Assembly (NCBI RefSeq): GCF_004330295.1
Contig: NZ_SJOJ01000012.1
Location: forward strand, 114,076-178,075
Source of the DNA: Rahnella victoriana
GTDB lineage: Bacteria; Pseudomonadota; Gammaproteobacteria; Enterobacterales; Enterobacteriaceae
Direction of reading: 5' to 3'
Length of the DNA: 64,000 nucleotides
A program made the translations under genes and the position numbers. Below the pieces are notes generated by a model, which was given only the letters and a program-made list of their open reading frames with translations, made no database searches and was not told where the DNA came from. Shown one piece after another: positions 52,457-61,659 of the stretch (position 1 is the first letter of the stretch; each line of letters begins with the position of its first letter).

Positions 52457-53521
52457 ATGAAACAAACTACCCGTTTTCAATTTAACGCCTTCCTGTCCCG
52501 TATTGCTGAGCTGAACTCTGTGGACACCGGCGACCTGAATAAAAAATTCAGCGTGGAGCCGTCGGTGACGCAGACGTTGATGACCCGCGTGCAGGAATCC
52601 TCCGCGTTCCTGCAGATGATTAACATCGTGCCCGTGGATGAAATGAAGGGGGAAAAGGTTGGCGTGGGCGTGTCTGGTTCGATTGCCAGCACCGCAGACA
52701 CCAGCGGCACCGGTGAACGCCAGACGGCTGACTTCAACACCCTGACCGCTGAGGGTTATGAGTGCCGCCAGACGAACTACGATTTCCATTTCCGCTACGC
52801 CACGCTCGATCTCTGGGCGCGCTATCAGGATTTCCAGGCGCGTTTACGTGACGCCATCGTGAAACGTCAGGCACTGGATCGCATCACCATCGGCTTTAAC
52901 GGCGTGAAGCGTGCGGCAACGTCAGACCGCGTTAAATATCCGTTGTTGCAGGACGTGAACGTGGGCTGGCTGCAAAAGTACCGTGAGAATGCGCCGGAGC
53001 GCGTGATGAGCAAAATCCTCGGTGACGATGACGCCGTGATTTCTGCCACCGTCCGCGTCGGTGCCGGTGGTGACTTTGAGAACCTGGACGCGCTGGTGAT
53101 GGATGCCACCAACAACATGGTTGACCCGATTTATCAGGATGATACCGGCCTGGTGGTGATCTGCGGCCGTCAGCTGCTGGCAGACAAGTATTTCCCGCTG
53201 GTGAATAAGGCGCAGGAGAACTCCGAAAGCCTGGCTGCGGATATGATCATCAGCCAGAAGCGCATCGGTAACTTACCGGCGGTGCGCGTGCCCGGCTTCC
53301 CTGCCAATGCGTTCCTGATCACCCGCCTGGATAACCTGTCCATTTACTGGCAGGACGGCACACACCGTCGTCACATCGAAGAAGTGCCGAAGCGTGACCG
53401 CATCGAAAACTACGAGTCCATTAATGAGGATTTCGTGGTGGAAGACTATCGCGGCGGCTGCCTGGTCGAAAACATCCAGCTCGGCACCTTCAAAACCACC
53501 GCACCTGAATCAGCGGAATAA
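52457..53521 (+). CDS. N: gpN major capsid protein
   Basis: 354 residues (P2 N: 357). Typical sequence of the P2 N family: RFQFNAFLSRIAELN near the start, LNSVDTGDLNKKFSVEPSV, GERQTADFNTL and YWQDGTHRRHIEEVPKRDRIENYESINEDFVVEDY near the end. HK97-fold shell protein, N-terminally processed by gpO. Confidence 0.95.
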   Translation: MKQTTRFQFNAFLSRIAELNSVDTGDLNKKFSVEPSVTQTLMTRVQESSAFLQMINIVPVDEMKGEKVGVGVSGSIASTADTSGTGERQTADFNTLTAEGYECRQTNYDFHFRYATLDLWARYQDFQARLRDAIVKRQALDRITIGFNGVKRAATSDRVKYPLLQDVNVGWLQKYRENAPERVMSKILGDDDAVISATVRVGAGGDFENLDALVMDATNNMVDPIYQDDTGLVVICGRQLLADKYFPLVNKAQENSESLAADMIISQKRIGNLPAVRVPGFPANAFLITRLDNLSIYWQDGTHRRHIEEVPKRDRIENYESINEDFVVEDYRGGCLVENIQLGTFKTTAPESAE

Positions 53522-53532
53522 AGGGGGACGCC

Positions 53533-54189
53533 ATGATTAGTCCTTGCCGTCGTCACATGTTGCGACAGTCAGCCATCAACGCGGCGCAGCAGGCTGCCGG
53601 TCAGATGAGCCAGGCCACCGGCTACGAGTTGCTGCTGCAAAAACTGAATGCGGATAAACAGGCACTGAGCAAACACCAGTCCTTCCAGGCAAAAGCGGAG
53701 CTGAAACGCACGCTGCTGCCGGAGTATGCCCCGTGGGTGTCGGGCGTACTTGCCGAAGGGAACGGCGCACAGGATGCCATCCTGATGACCGTGATGATCT
53801 GGCGGATTGATGCCGGTGATATCGCCGGTGCGCTGAACATTGCCCGTTACGCATTTAAGCACCGGCTCGCGATGCCGTTCGGCACCCGTACGGCGGGCTG
53901 CGCTTTCACTGAGGAAGTGATCGACCAGGCAGCCCGCACCCGTGCCGCCGGTGAGCCGGTCAGTATTGACCTGATGCTGGAAGTGCTGGAACTGACTGAC
54001 AGTGAGGATATGCCCGATAAAGTCCGTGCGCAGTTGCACAAGCTTATCGGCTATCTCTACCGCGACGGCGGCAAGGATACGTTAGCCCTGGAGCGTCTGA
54101 AAAGTGCCTTAATTCTCGACGGCAAAGCAGGCGTAAAAAAAGATATTGAGCGTCTGGAATCCGCCATTAAAAAGGCATCCGGAAGCTAA
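53533..54189 (+). CDS. M: gpM small terminase subunit
   Basis: 218 residues (P2 M about 247). Conserved features include PEYAPWVSGVLAEGNGAQDAILMTVMIWRIDAGD, then RYAFKHRLAMPFGTRTAG, and a C-terminal helical part. Acts with gpP in cos recognition and cleavage. It follows N by 11 bases in the O-N-M-L late operon. Confidence 0.9.
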   Translation: MISPCRRHMLRQSAINAAQQAAGQMSQATGYELLLQKLNADKQALSKHQSFQAKAELKRTLLPEYAPWVSGVLAEGNGAQDAILMTVMIWRIDAGDIAGALNIARYAFKHRLAMPFGTRTAGCAFTEEVIDQAARTRAAGEPVSIDLMLEVLELTDSEDMPDKVRAQLHKLIGYLYRDGGKDTLALERLKSALILDGKAGVKKDIERLESAIKKASGS

Positions 54190-54284
54190 AAGGAATGCGC
54201 CCCGCGCAGGGCGGCACGCCAGCCGCGACGGGTCTTTGACCTTGCTCAACGCTGGCGTCCACCGCCCCCTATTCAGAGGTCACT

Positions 54285-54758
54285 ATGTCGTCTCTTGTTA
54301 TACCTGCACCAAAGCCGGACGCCGCGACGGAACCCGCGATTAAGAACACCCATTTCTGGCCGGATGTCGATCCGGTTGAGCTGCGCGACACGCTGCGCCT
54401 GGAGGGCACTGTCACCGCTAAGCGGCTGCGAAATGCCGCAAAGTTTGCCATGACCGAAGTGAATGCCGAGCTGTTCAGCTTTCGTGATGCGCAGATTGCC
54501 CAGGGGTACAAAAGTCTGGCTGATGTTCCTGCTGATCAGATTGACGATGAAAGCGTGAAGGTCTGCGCCTATCAGCGCGCCGTGGCGTCTATCGCGGCGG
54601 CCTTTCTGGCAGAACGTTACCCGAACAGCGACACCACCGACGCAGGCAGCAAAAAGGCGGTGATTGTTGAAAGCACGGTTGATGACTTGTGGCGTGATGG
54701 CCGCAATGCGATCAGCGACGTCGCCGGTGTGTCTCACTGCATTATCGGGCTGCTCTGA
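54285..54758 (+). CDS. L: gpL head completion protein
   Basis: 157 residues (P2 L: 169). FWPDVDPVELRDTLRLEGTVTAKRLRNAAKFAMTEVN and ADQIDDESVKVCAYQRAVASIAAAFLAERY are typical of the family. It closes the filled head before tail joining. It overlaps gpX by one base. Confidence 0.9.
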   Translation: MSSLVIPAPKPDAATEPAIKNTHFWPDVDPVELRDTLRLEGTVTAKRLRNAAKFAMTEVNAELFSFRDAQIAQGYKSLADVPADQIDDESVKVCAYQRAVASIAAAFLAERYPNSDTTDAGSKKAVIVESTVDDLWRDGRNAISDVAGVSHCIIGLL

Positions 54759-54961
54759 TGAAAATCCATGCCGAACAGGGCGACACCGTGGATTCGCTCT
54801 GCTGGCGGTACTACGGGCGCACGGGGTCGGTCGTTGAGCAGGTTTACGCGGCTAACGTTGGGTTGGCCGCACAGGGGGCAATTTTGCCCCATGGCTACGC
54901 GGTGGAGCTGCCGGATATTACCCAGGCCGCAGTCAGTGAAACCGTTTCACTTTGGGACTGA
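54758..54961 (+). CDS. X: gpX tail protein
   Basis: 67 residues (P2 X: 67). It has a LysM-like fold pattern, GDTVDSLCWRYYGRTGSVVEQVYAANVGLAAQG, followed by LPHGYAVELPDI. Needed for tail assembly. Stop codon overlaps the holin start. Confidence 0.92.
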   Translation: MKIHAEQGDTVDSLCWRYYGRTGSVVEQVYAANVGLAAQGAILPHGYAVELPDITQAAVSETVSLWD

Positions 54962-55176
54962 TGACCATGGAGCGCATCACCTCGTTTATCTGTTACTGCG
55001 TCGCGGCCTTTCTTGCCTGGCTCGGCGCGATGTCACCGCAGGATATCGCCTTTCTGGTGGGGGCGGGCGTCGGCGTCGCCACCTTCCTGGTGAACTGGTA
55101 CTACCGCCGCAAAACCTACCGCCTGCTGAAAGAAATGGGCGTCAGTGGAGAAATCAATGCAGCCATCAATCGTTAG
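54961..55176 (+). CDS. Phage holin
   Basis: 71 residues from ATG at 54961, which overlaps the gpX stop. Two hydrophobic helices (ITSFICYCVAAFLAWLGAM and IAFLVGAGVGVATFLVNWYY) are followed by the basic tail RRKTYRLLKEMG. Size, topology and place between X and the endolysin identify the holin, which times lysis. It belongs to the HP1/186 type more than to P2 Y. Confidence 0.85.
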   Translation: MTMERITSFICYCVAAFLAWLGAMSPQDIAFLVGAGVGVATFLVNWYYRRKTYRLLKEMGVSGEINAAINR

Positions 55177-55666
55177 GCGCTGCGCCGTCCCCGCCGTCCT
55201 GGCGATTGCCGCGCTGCTGCCGCAAACGCCAACGCTGAAAACGTCCGCCGCCGGTCTGGCACTGATTGCTGATTTTGAAGGCTGTCGTCTGTCGGCCTAC
55301 CAGTGCAGCGCGGGCGTCTGGACAAACGGCATCGGGCACACCGCAGGCGTGAAGCCGCAGACCCAAATCAGCGAACGTCAGGCCGCCGTTAACCTGGTGG
55401 AAGACGTGATGCGGGTGGAGAAAGGCATTGCACGCTGTATGCCGGTTGCCATGCCGCAGCCGGTGTATGACGCCGTGGCGTCCTTTGCGTTTAACGTGGG
55501 CGTGACGGCGGCCTGCAAGTCCACACTGGCGTTTTTCATCAACAAAGGCCAATGGCGGGATGCCTGCGAGCAGTTGCCGCGCTGGGTGTTTGTGAACGGT
55601 GTCCGCGTCACCGGCCTGGAACGCCGCCGCGCGAATGAGCTGGCCTACTGCCTGCGGGGAGTCTGA
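55157..55666 (+). CDS. K: SAR endolysin (GH24 lysozyme, gpK position)
   Basis: 169 residues from ATG at 55157, with GGAG 7 bases upstream. The N-terminal segment CAVPAVLAIAALLPQT is weakly hydrophobic, as in signal-anchor-release endolysins. The catalytic region FEGCRLSAYQCSAGVWTNGIGHT carries Glu-x8-Cys-x5-Thr, the P1/P21-type triad with Cys in place of Asp. It cleaves peptidoglycan after membrane release. Confidence 0.9.
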   Translation: MQPSIVRRCAVPAVLAIAALLPQTPTLKTSAAGLALIADFEGCRLSAYQCSAGVWTNGIGHTAGVKPQTQISERQAAVNLVEDVMRVEKGIARCMPVAMPQPVYDAVASFAFNVGVTAACKSTLAFFINKGQWRDACEQLPRWVFVNGVRVTGLERRRANELAYCLRGV

Positions 55667-56091
55667 TGCGCATTTTAATTTTGTTACTGCTGGCCGCCTG
55701 CGCACTGGCGGGGCTGCAAACCTGGCGTATCGGTGGCCTGCATGATGAAGCCGACCAGGCGCAGCGCATTATTGGCACATTGTCCGCCGGTATTGAAAGC
55801 CGCGACAACGCCATCAACCGCCTGAACGATGATGCCGCAGTGCGGGAACGCCAGGAACAAAGCCTGCGCACCCAACTCTCACATGCGGGGCAGTTGGCGC
55901 GGGATCGTGAATACCACATTCAAAGGTTACTTAATGAAAATCAGGAAATGCGTGACTGGTACGGCGCTCGTCTGCCTGACGGCATTAGCCGGATGCACGC
56001 ACGTCCCGCCTTTGCCAGCGCCGCAGATTATTTACGTTGGCTGTCCGGCGGTCACGAGCTGCCCGATACCGGCAAGCTCACCGGCCACTAA
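55666..56091 (+). CDS. lysB: LysB/Rz-type inner-membrane spanin
   Basis: 141 residues. An N-terminal membrane anchor (ILILLLLAACALAGLQTWRI) is followed by a long periplasmic coiled coil (DEADQAQRIIGTL through RDREYHIQRLLNENQEMRDWY). This is the i-spanin that, with Rz1, fuses inner and outer membranes at lysis. It overlaps the endolysin stop by one base and contains the start of Rz1 in another frame. Confidence 0.88.
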   Translation: MRILILLLLAACALAGLQTWRIGGLHDEADQAQRIIGTLSAGIESRDNAINRLNDDAAVRERQEQSLRTQLSHAGQLARDREYHIQRLLNENQEMRDWYGARLPDGISRMHARPAFASAADYLRWLSGGHELPDTGKLTGH

Positions 56092-56224
56092 CGGCGATTT
56101 AAGCAGTGATGTCAGAAACCTGGAGGCTGCGCTGACCGCCTGCGGCCTCCAGGTGGAAGCGGTCAAACAATGCCAGGAGGAACACCGTGTTAAAACCCGC
56201 ACAACTACGAAAAGCGTTAACTGA
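55934..56224 (+). CDS. lysC: LysC/Rz1-type outer-membrane spanin lipoprotein
   Basis: 96 residues from ATG at 55934, with AAAGG upstream, in the +1 frame inside lysB. Lipoprotein signal KIRKCVTGTALVCLTALAGC with lipobox LAGC, then a proline-rich PPLPAP segment. The embedded arrangement and lipobox are diagnostic of o-spanins. The end overlaps the gpR start. Confidence 0.87.
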   Translation: MKIRKCVTGTALVCLTALAGCTHVPPLPAPQIIYVGCPAVTSCPIPASSPATNGDLSSDVRNLEAALTACGLQVEAVKQCQEEHRVKTRTTTKSVN

Positions 56225-56654
56225 CGCGGTGCCGGTGCTGCAAACCAGCCCCGACACATTGCGGATGTTTGTGGATAACGGGCGTATCGTTTCCACGTTA
56301 GCCAGTTCGCTGTCGTTTGAATATCAGTATCAGGTGGAGTTGCTGGTCACCGACTTTGCACAGGACAGCGATCTGATCATGGTGCCGGTTCTGGCCTGGC
56401 TGCGTGAGCATCAGCCGGACATTATGGCGACACCGGAAAAGCAGCAGACCGGCTTTAAATTTAAGGCCGATATGCTCAATGATGGCAGTTGCGACATTGC
56501 CGTTTATTTACAGCTCACCGAGCGCGTGATCGTCAAACAGATTGATGCCGGTCTGCACGTTGAACACTTCCCGGAACCGCCGCTGCCGGAGCCGGTGGAA
56601 AGGCCGCGTGAGTTGTATCTGCACGACGAGTTAGTGAGTCAGTGGCATGAGTGA
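56187..56654 (+). CDS. R: gpR tail completion protein
   Basis: 155 residues, equal to P2 R. Starts with GTG behind AGGAGG. LKPAQLRKALTDAVPVLQ, then NLHVFVDNG-type segment MFVDNGRIVSTLASSLSFEYQYQ. Needed to complete the tail head-proximal end. Overlaps gpS by 8 bases. Confidence 0.92.
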   Translation: MLKPAQLRKALTDAVPVLQTSPDTLRMFVDNGRIVSTLASSLSFEYQYQVELLVTDFAQDSDLIMVPVLAWLREHQPDIMATPEKQQTGFKFKADMLNDGSCDIAVYLQLTERVIVKQIDAGLHVEHFPEPPLPEPVERPRELYLHDELVSQWHE

Positions 56655-57105
56655 ACTGTCAGCGTTTGATACCCGATTGGCGGGATTGATTGCCGCGCTC
56701 TCACCGCAAAGCCGGAAGGCAATGGCGGCGACGATTGCGAAGCGTCTGCGCAAACATCAGCAGCAGCGCATTAAGCAGCAGGTCACGCCGGAGGGGCAGC
56801 CCTTCACACCGCGCCGCCCGCAGCCTTTGCGGGCAAAGAAAGGCCGCATCAAGCGGGAGATGTTCGCCAGATTGCGCACCGCAAAATACATGAAAGCTAA
56901 AGGCACCGCTGACGACGCGGTGGTGGAATTCACCGGTCAGGTGCAGCGCATGGCGAAGGTGCATCAGTACGGGCTGCGGGATCGCCCGTCCGTCCGTGCA
57001 AAAGAAATGCAGTATCCGGCGCGCCCGCTGTTAGGACTGGACGCGGAGGATATGAAAATTGTGGAAGATGAATTGCTAAAACTTATTAGCTCAGACTTCA
57101 ACTGA
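56647..57105 (+). CDS. S: gpS tail completion protein
   Basis: 152 residues (P2 S: 150). LAGLIAALSPQSRKAMAATIAKRLRKHQQQRIKQQ and FTGQVQRMAKVHQYGLRDRP are family landmarks. In P2 the next gene is V. Here an accessory block of 4.6 kb follows. Confidence 0.92.
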   Translation: MSELSAFDTRLAGLIAALSPQSRKAMAATIAKRLRKHQQQRIKQQVTPEGQPFTPRRPQPLRAKKGRIKREMFARLRTAKYMKAKGTADDAVVEFTGQVQRMAKVHQYGLRDRPSVRAKEMQYPARPLLGLDAEDMKIVEDELLKLISSDFN

Positions 57106-57722
57106 CATAACTGCGGCACAGAGCCAAATCTAATCTTACAGGCAGCTCTGTGCTAGGAGTGGACATTTCACACTTCTGCTTATGTGGCCAAAATCGGTAT
57201 TCCACTACATGCGTTGGCGGACGAGGCCACACAACGTTTCAGGTTGAGAGTGTAAAAACAATCCAGAGGCAAGCACTGGGCAGCATGCTGCCACAGCTTC
57301 GCATTCATCTGGCTAAGGGGGGAATGGACCGGAATAAGGCATACCAGCGTGATGGGGAATATCAGAATCGCTATAATCGCAGCCGCTCTCTCAATACTCA
57401 TTTTTGTGAGGTATTAAATGGACTCTTCATTTGAAAGGTTTTAAAAATTCATTTCGCCTATTATTTTAGCTTGTCAGCGTTATAGATGTCATAACGATGA
57501 TTGCAGTCGCAAACTTGATGAAAAACAAGCCTAAACGGCGCTATCATATCAAGGCTTTATTTTCAAGTGAGCTAGCCGGTTAAATTAAAATATATTCCGA
57601 AGAAAATCATTCCGCTTGCATTAAAACAAGTTGAGTCGCATCCTTTTTAAATTTATATTAGCCTGCACAGTAAATTTTATTGCTATCTCTAAGATAGTAC
57701 TTAGCCTTCAAGGAAAGGAAAA
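57106..57722. other. AT-rich junction at the start of the S-V insert
   Basis: About 600 bases between gpS and the lipoprotein gene, with an abrupt drop in GC content after 57105. The only possible gene is a small minus-strand membrane ORF (57180-57401). No terminator hairpin was identified by eye. Confidence 0.5.
57180..57401 (-). CDS. Possible small membrane protein in the S-V insert
   Basis: 73 residues with an N-terminal hydrophobic helix (AAAIIAILIFPITLVCLIPV). No Shine-Dalgarno is visible, and an overlapping plus-strand frame exists. Kept only because of the membrane-like start. Confidence 0.25.
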   Translation of the reverse strand: MSIERAAAIIAILIFPITLVCLIPVHSPLSQMNAKLWQHAAQCLPLDCFYTLNLKRCVASSANACSGIPILAT

Positions 57723-58940
57723 ATGAAATATAAAACAGTTTTGCTTTGCGCTATCGCTTTGGCCTTGGCCGGCTGCAATAAAAATGATATTGATTGCGGG
57801 GATCAATCAATTCAGTCTGATTTGCAGAACAGATTGTTCTCTGCGCTCGCTCTGGAGAGTGGCAGCGGTGAAAGCACTGACCAATTCAAACAACACATCA
57901 CTATCAAGTTCACTGACCCTAAGCAGAATGATGAGAAAGCAACCGAAAAGGCTGCTCAGTGCACCGTAACCATAACAGCTTCGGATGCTCACACATCAGG
58001 TAAAGCATTAACCGGCCCGGTTAGTTATGAATTGTTTAAAAATGCTGACAACAAAATACAGCTTGATGCAGACTCTGTACGCAGCGGACTGAATTTGGCA
58101 AAACTGAAGGTAATTAAGATTGATGAAACACCAGAGCAAAAAAACTGGCGTGAAGCTCAAGAAAAGCAAAAAGCTGAAGAACAACGCCTAGATCAAGAGA
58201 AAAAAGCAGCCGAAGCGGCCAAAGTTGCAGAGTTAGAAAAGCAAATCATGGCTGCGAAAACCCTTGCAGATAGTGAATTCAAGCCCGTCACAAATGATAG
58301 TTTGATGTTACTATTTTTAGCAAATTCAGGGCGTAAAGTTACGGATGAAGAAAAGTTAGACCTGCTCAGCGAACGCTGGAATGCCGAGAAGGATCCATTT
58401 AAACGTAACGATATGAAGCAAGAAGAATTAAACAAGGCGAATGAGCAACTGTCCTCCTTTAAAGATATTAAATATATCAAGGTAAGTAAAATGCTGTCGC
58501 GCCTTAATAGTCGACAGGAGAGCGTCAAAAAAGAAATAATTACGGATGCCTACCTTGGAATTCGCAAACCTGAAGCATATGATTTCGAAAAAAAACACTT
58601 TCCAATCGAAGTCTCTGGCTGTGGTGACTCACTCAATTATGGACCACAAGAATTTTACAGAACGCGACAAAATGTCACGCTAATGCTTGAGAAAAGTGCA
58701 ATTAAATGCAATATATCCCCAAGCAATGATGAAGAAGCCAGAAGTTTCTCCAGTATTCTGTCGAATATCCCACAAAATATTTTCAGTGCAGAAGGTACTG
58801 CATATTTAATGATAGATGGATATAATGCAGACAAGGTTGCTATCAATACCACATTAATTCGTGAAGATCTTGCTATTTACAAGAACCAGGTAGATGCGTT
58901 GAACGATAAAGCACCTGCGATAAAAGTCACATTAAATTAA
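57723..58940 (+). CDS. Accessory lipoprotein with coiled coil
   Basis: 405 residues. Lipoprotein signal KYKTVLLCAIALALAGC with lipobox ALAGC and a following Asn, consistent with outer-membrane sorting. After a beta-rich region (about 40-135) comes a charged coiled coil EAQEKQKAEEQRLDQEKKAAEAAK (about 144-180). A C-terminal domain of about 210 residues has two cysteines. The family is not recognised with certainty. AAGGAAAGG lies before the ATG. AT-rich, unlike the phage genes. Probably a lysogenic-conversion gene. Confidence 0.78.
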   Translation: MKYKTVLLCAIALALAGCNKNDIDCGDQSIQSDLQNRLFSALALESGSGESTDQFKQHITIKFTDPKQNDEKATEKAAQCTVTITASDAHTSGKALTGPVSYELFKNADNKIQLDADSVRSGLNLAKLKVIKIDETPEQKNWREAQEKQKAEEQRLDQEKKAAEAAKVAELEKQIMAAKTLADSEFKPVTNDSLMLLFLANSGRKVTDEEKLDLLSERWNAEKDPFKRNDMKQEELNKANEQLSSFKDIKYIKVSKMLSRLNSRQESVKKEIITDAYLGIRKPEAYDFEKKHFPIEVSGCGDSLNYGPQEFYRTRQNVTLMLEKSAIKCNISPSNDEEARSFSSILSNIPQNIFSAEGTAYLMIDGYNADKVAINTTLIREDLAIYKNQVDALNDKAPAIKVTLN

Positions 58941-59142
58941 CTTACTGGCCTTTTACTGAAATGCGGGATGCCTTGACAACAGGATTTCCCGCATTCACTC
59001 AATAACCCGTAAAATGTAAGACCAGAATTTCTTAATTCATGCTTACATTAAAAATGGAGAAAGCCACTATTTTTAGTGGTAGCTACGTGAACGTTATTCA
59101 TCTATTCTGCCTTTATCAGCGAGCGGATCGGAGTCACTCTTT

Positions 59143-59367
59143 GTGGATCATTCTTTACTCCAGAAACCCATCATTATCCTTATTCTCGTCCTCTGGATAA
59201 TAGATGTACTCAGGACAAAGAAACAAAAACACTCTGACCCCGCCATTGAAGAAGCTTATTCCAGAGAGCGCCATGAATGGCGATATCTCAGATGGGGATT
59301 CCGGGCAATACAAATGGCAGCGACGACGTATATCTTAGTTCAGCTGATTCAGTTATTACTGAGATAG
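59143..59367 (+). CDS. Small bitopic or two-helix membrane protein
   Basis: 74 residues starting with GTG behind CGGAG. Hydrophobic helices at about 9-22 (PIIILILVLWIIDVL) and 57-73 (ATTYILVQLIQLLL) flank a charged middle. No family recognised. Part of the S-V insert. Confidence 0.5.
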   Translation: MDHSLLQKPIIILILVLWIIDVLRTKKQKHSDPAIEEAYSRERHEWRYLRWGFRAIQMAATTYILVQLIQLLLR

Positions 59368-59524
59368 ATACCACAGGCCTTGACAGAAACACCGAACTGT
59401 CCAGCCTGACAGTGGTTGTGCTTCAGTGGTAGCAGTTGAGAATGTCTCTAGTGCGCCAAATACAGTCATTCGCACCCTGAATCACTTCATATTGTATTTT
59501 CACATAAACTTCTCGAGGTTCAAT

Positions 59525-60127
59525 ATGTCTATACCCTTCACACCTATATTAATAGGCAGTGTCATCAACGCTATCCCGGTATTAGTGTTGTATTTTGTCG
59601 TCAGCAAGAATATTAAACGACTGGTCCCATTAGTCCTCCTTTCAATCATTTACTCAGTGGGAAACTCCGTGTATTGGATTTCTAACCACGTTGACCTGAC
59701 GCTGATTATCACGTTTACCATCTTAGTAATCGCAGGTGTGATTTGTCTTGTATCTATACTCAGACGTGAAGGGAATAGACTGAAGTCATGGTCTCTCGCA
59801 AGTAGCGCTCTTATTCTATGTTCGATTATTCCATTCGTAAGGCTGCGATTGTTTTTGGAACAAGTCTCACCTACGTTTTTTTATCCGTTGATAGCAGTAT
59901 TATTGGCTGTGGCTGTTCTTTCATTAGCTTTCGCCCGAGGTCTTGGTGGGCCATTGACTAACGGGGCTGCATATCCAAACGGAAATATATCTAAGGCTTA
60001 TGCTACCAGGACAGAAATAGATACGGATTTAGCCATGAAAGGCAGAACTGTGTTGTCAGATACAAATCTGGATGAAGTCGAGCGAGCAAGATACCGTAAA
60101 GTCCTAGACGAGAGAGACAACGGATAA
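59525..60127 (+). CDS. Polytopic membrane protein of the S-V insert
   Basis: 200 residues from ATG at 59525, with GAGG upstream. The frame is open from 59426 without signals. Five hydrophobic helices (for example PILIGSVINAIPVLVLYFVV and LTLIITFTILVIAGVICLV) and a soluble C-terminal tail of about 55 residues rich in charged residues. Family not recognised. Confidence 0.65.
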   Translation: MSIPFTPILIGSVINAIPVLVLYFVVSKNIKRLVPLVLLSIIYSVGNSVYWISNHVDLTLIITFTILVIAGVICLVSILRREGNRLKSWSLASSALILCSIIPFVRLRLFLEQVSPTFFYPLIAVLLAVAVLSLAFARGLGGPLTNGAAYPNGNISKAYATRTEIDTDLAMKGRTVLSDTNLDEVERARYRKVLDERDNG

Positions 60128-60326
60128 CACAAGCTTTCAGTCGCCACGTTAACAGCGTGGCGATTTTCATATCAGCTAACCTGCCGCCCGTTTTGCATAC
60201 ACAATAATGTCCGCAGATCGCTCATAGCGGACGATTCACATCAGCATGTCTGCTTTTTGCCAGGTACTGACTTTGCTAAAATTGCTCCCTTGTGAGTTAT
60301 GAAGGCAATTGGTTTCATAATTAAAA

Positions 60327-60353
60327 AAACGCCCAAAAATTTGGACGTTTTTA
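60327..60353. terminator. Bidirectional terminator between convergent genes
   Basis: AAACGCCCAAA (60327-60337) and TTTGGACGTTT (60340-60350) pair with one mismatch. T-runs lie on both outer sides, so it can stop both the membrane protein gene and the Sel1 gene. Confidence 0.65.
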
Positions 60354-60367
60354 TCATAAAGTAATAC

Positions 60368-61201
60368 TTAAGCTGAACGTATTCTGTGAAAAGTCGCCTT
60401 CTGCTTGGTTGTTAATTTTAAAAGACCGCTGACCCCGATTGCACAGAAAAAGAAAATCAAAAAAAGCAAAACCCCTCCCTCAATGCCCGCGAAGTAGGCG
60501 GCAGCGGTGAGCACAGCAGATATACCCATCACGGGTAGAAAATATTTATTCTGCGATTTGTATTTAACTTCCGCTAAACACCCTTTACACACACTAACGC
60601 CATATTCACTATCAGTAAAACAGAATGGACAGGTAAGTCGATCCTTGTCTTTATCCATGTTTTTCTCATATTGCTGCATTTTACTGAGATTATCGCGCGC
60701 TCGAGCGTTACCCTGATTGGCAGCTTTAGTCCACAACTCGGTTGCCTTGGTATAATCGTGACGTCCAAAATACAATGTACCTAGCGCGACTATCGCATCC
60801 AGATGTCCCTGTTCTCCGGCCTTTGAATACCAATCCAAGGCTTTGTTTTCATTCTTCGGAACGCCCTTACCATAATCGTACATCGCTCCAAGGTTATATT
60901 GTGCCGAAACAAAACCTTGAGCGGCAGATTGTGCATACAACTCCACTGCTTTGGCAACATTCTGCGTAACGCCATAACCCTGTTGATACATTACCCCGAG
61001 GGCATTCTGTGCCGCAGCATTTCCCTGTTCGGCAGCAAGAGAGTATAACTCCACGGCTTTTGTGTAATTCAGAGGAACTCCATCACCGTCCCTGTACATC
61101 GTCCCTAGCTCTACTTGTGCGTCGAGATCACCTGATAAGGCAGCTTCAGAACAACGCTCGAAATCATTAGTCGCGAAATAATCCCCGTTCGAAATATTCA
61201 T
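60368..61201 (-). CDS. Sel1-repeat protein with C-terminal zinc ribbon and membrane hairpin
   Basis: 277 residues. Four to five Sel1-like repeats (about 20-170: AQVELGTMYRDGDGVPLNYTKA, AQNALGVMYQQGYGVTQN, AQYNLGAMYDYGKGVPKN, then two degenerate). A zinc ribbon CPFC...CKGC (about 191-212) follows, then two membrane helices (FLPVMGISAVLTAAAYFAG, GVLLFLIFFFCAIGVSGLL). The repeats face the cytosol and should bind a partner protein. AT-rich accessory gene, opposite in strand to the late operon. Function unknown. Confidence 0.82.
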   Translation of the reverse strand: MNISNGDYFATNDFERCSEAALSGDLDAQVELGTMYRDGDGVPLNYTKAVELYSLAAEQGNAAAQNALGVMYQQGYGVTQNVAKAVELYAQSAAQGFVSAQYNLGAMYDYGKGVPKNENKALDWYSKAGEQGHLDAIVALGTLYFGRHDYTKATELWTKAANQGNARARDNLSKMQQYEKNMDKDKDRLTCPFCFTDSEYGVSVCKGCLAEVKYKSQNKYFLPVMGISAVLTAAAYFAGIEGGVLLFLIFFFCAIGVSGLLKLTTKQKATFHRIRSA

Positions 61202-61659
61202 TTTAGATATATCCTCATCTGTGAGTTTCCAATACTAAAACTGACCTCTAAAATGAAATTTTCTATATTATTTTCAAGTGTTTATAGGAAATGATCAGTT
61301 GAGGTCAATGCCACATTAATTGAAGTGGGCTTGATGAAATATGCCCTGTCACCGAATTGTCACTTTAATGGAATTACAGGATACCGCTGAATATTGAATT
61401 ATGTAATTTCTGGTAATGAAAGTAACTAACTTTATGATTTAGTCAAGAAAGGGATTCAATCAAAAACTCATTTTCGTGTTTTACTTTTCGAACAGAGAAT
61501 CGTTAGATCGTCATTCGATGTCTTATAGTTATTTCAGTTCGTTGTCTGCTCATCAGCGGGATGTAACGGACTATGATGTCCGCAAGTGAATTCACGCCAA
61601 ACATTTCAACGTTTTGAGTTTATCGCAACATAGATTTATGCCACGGTTAGTGATCCCCA
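61202..61659. other. AT-rich gene-free end of the S-V insert
   Basis: About 460 bases without a gene before the V promoter site. It must hold the promoter of the Sel1 gene on the minus strand. No repeat matching the 57.1-kb junction was found by eye. Confidence 0.5.

Noticed and set aside
57150..57434. 94-codon plus-strand frame at the S-V junction
   Set aside because: No ribosome-binding site, odd composition, and overlap with an opposing frame of more membrane-like character.
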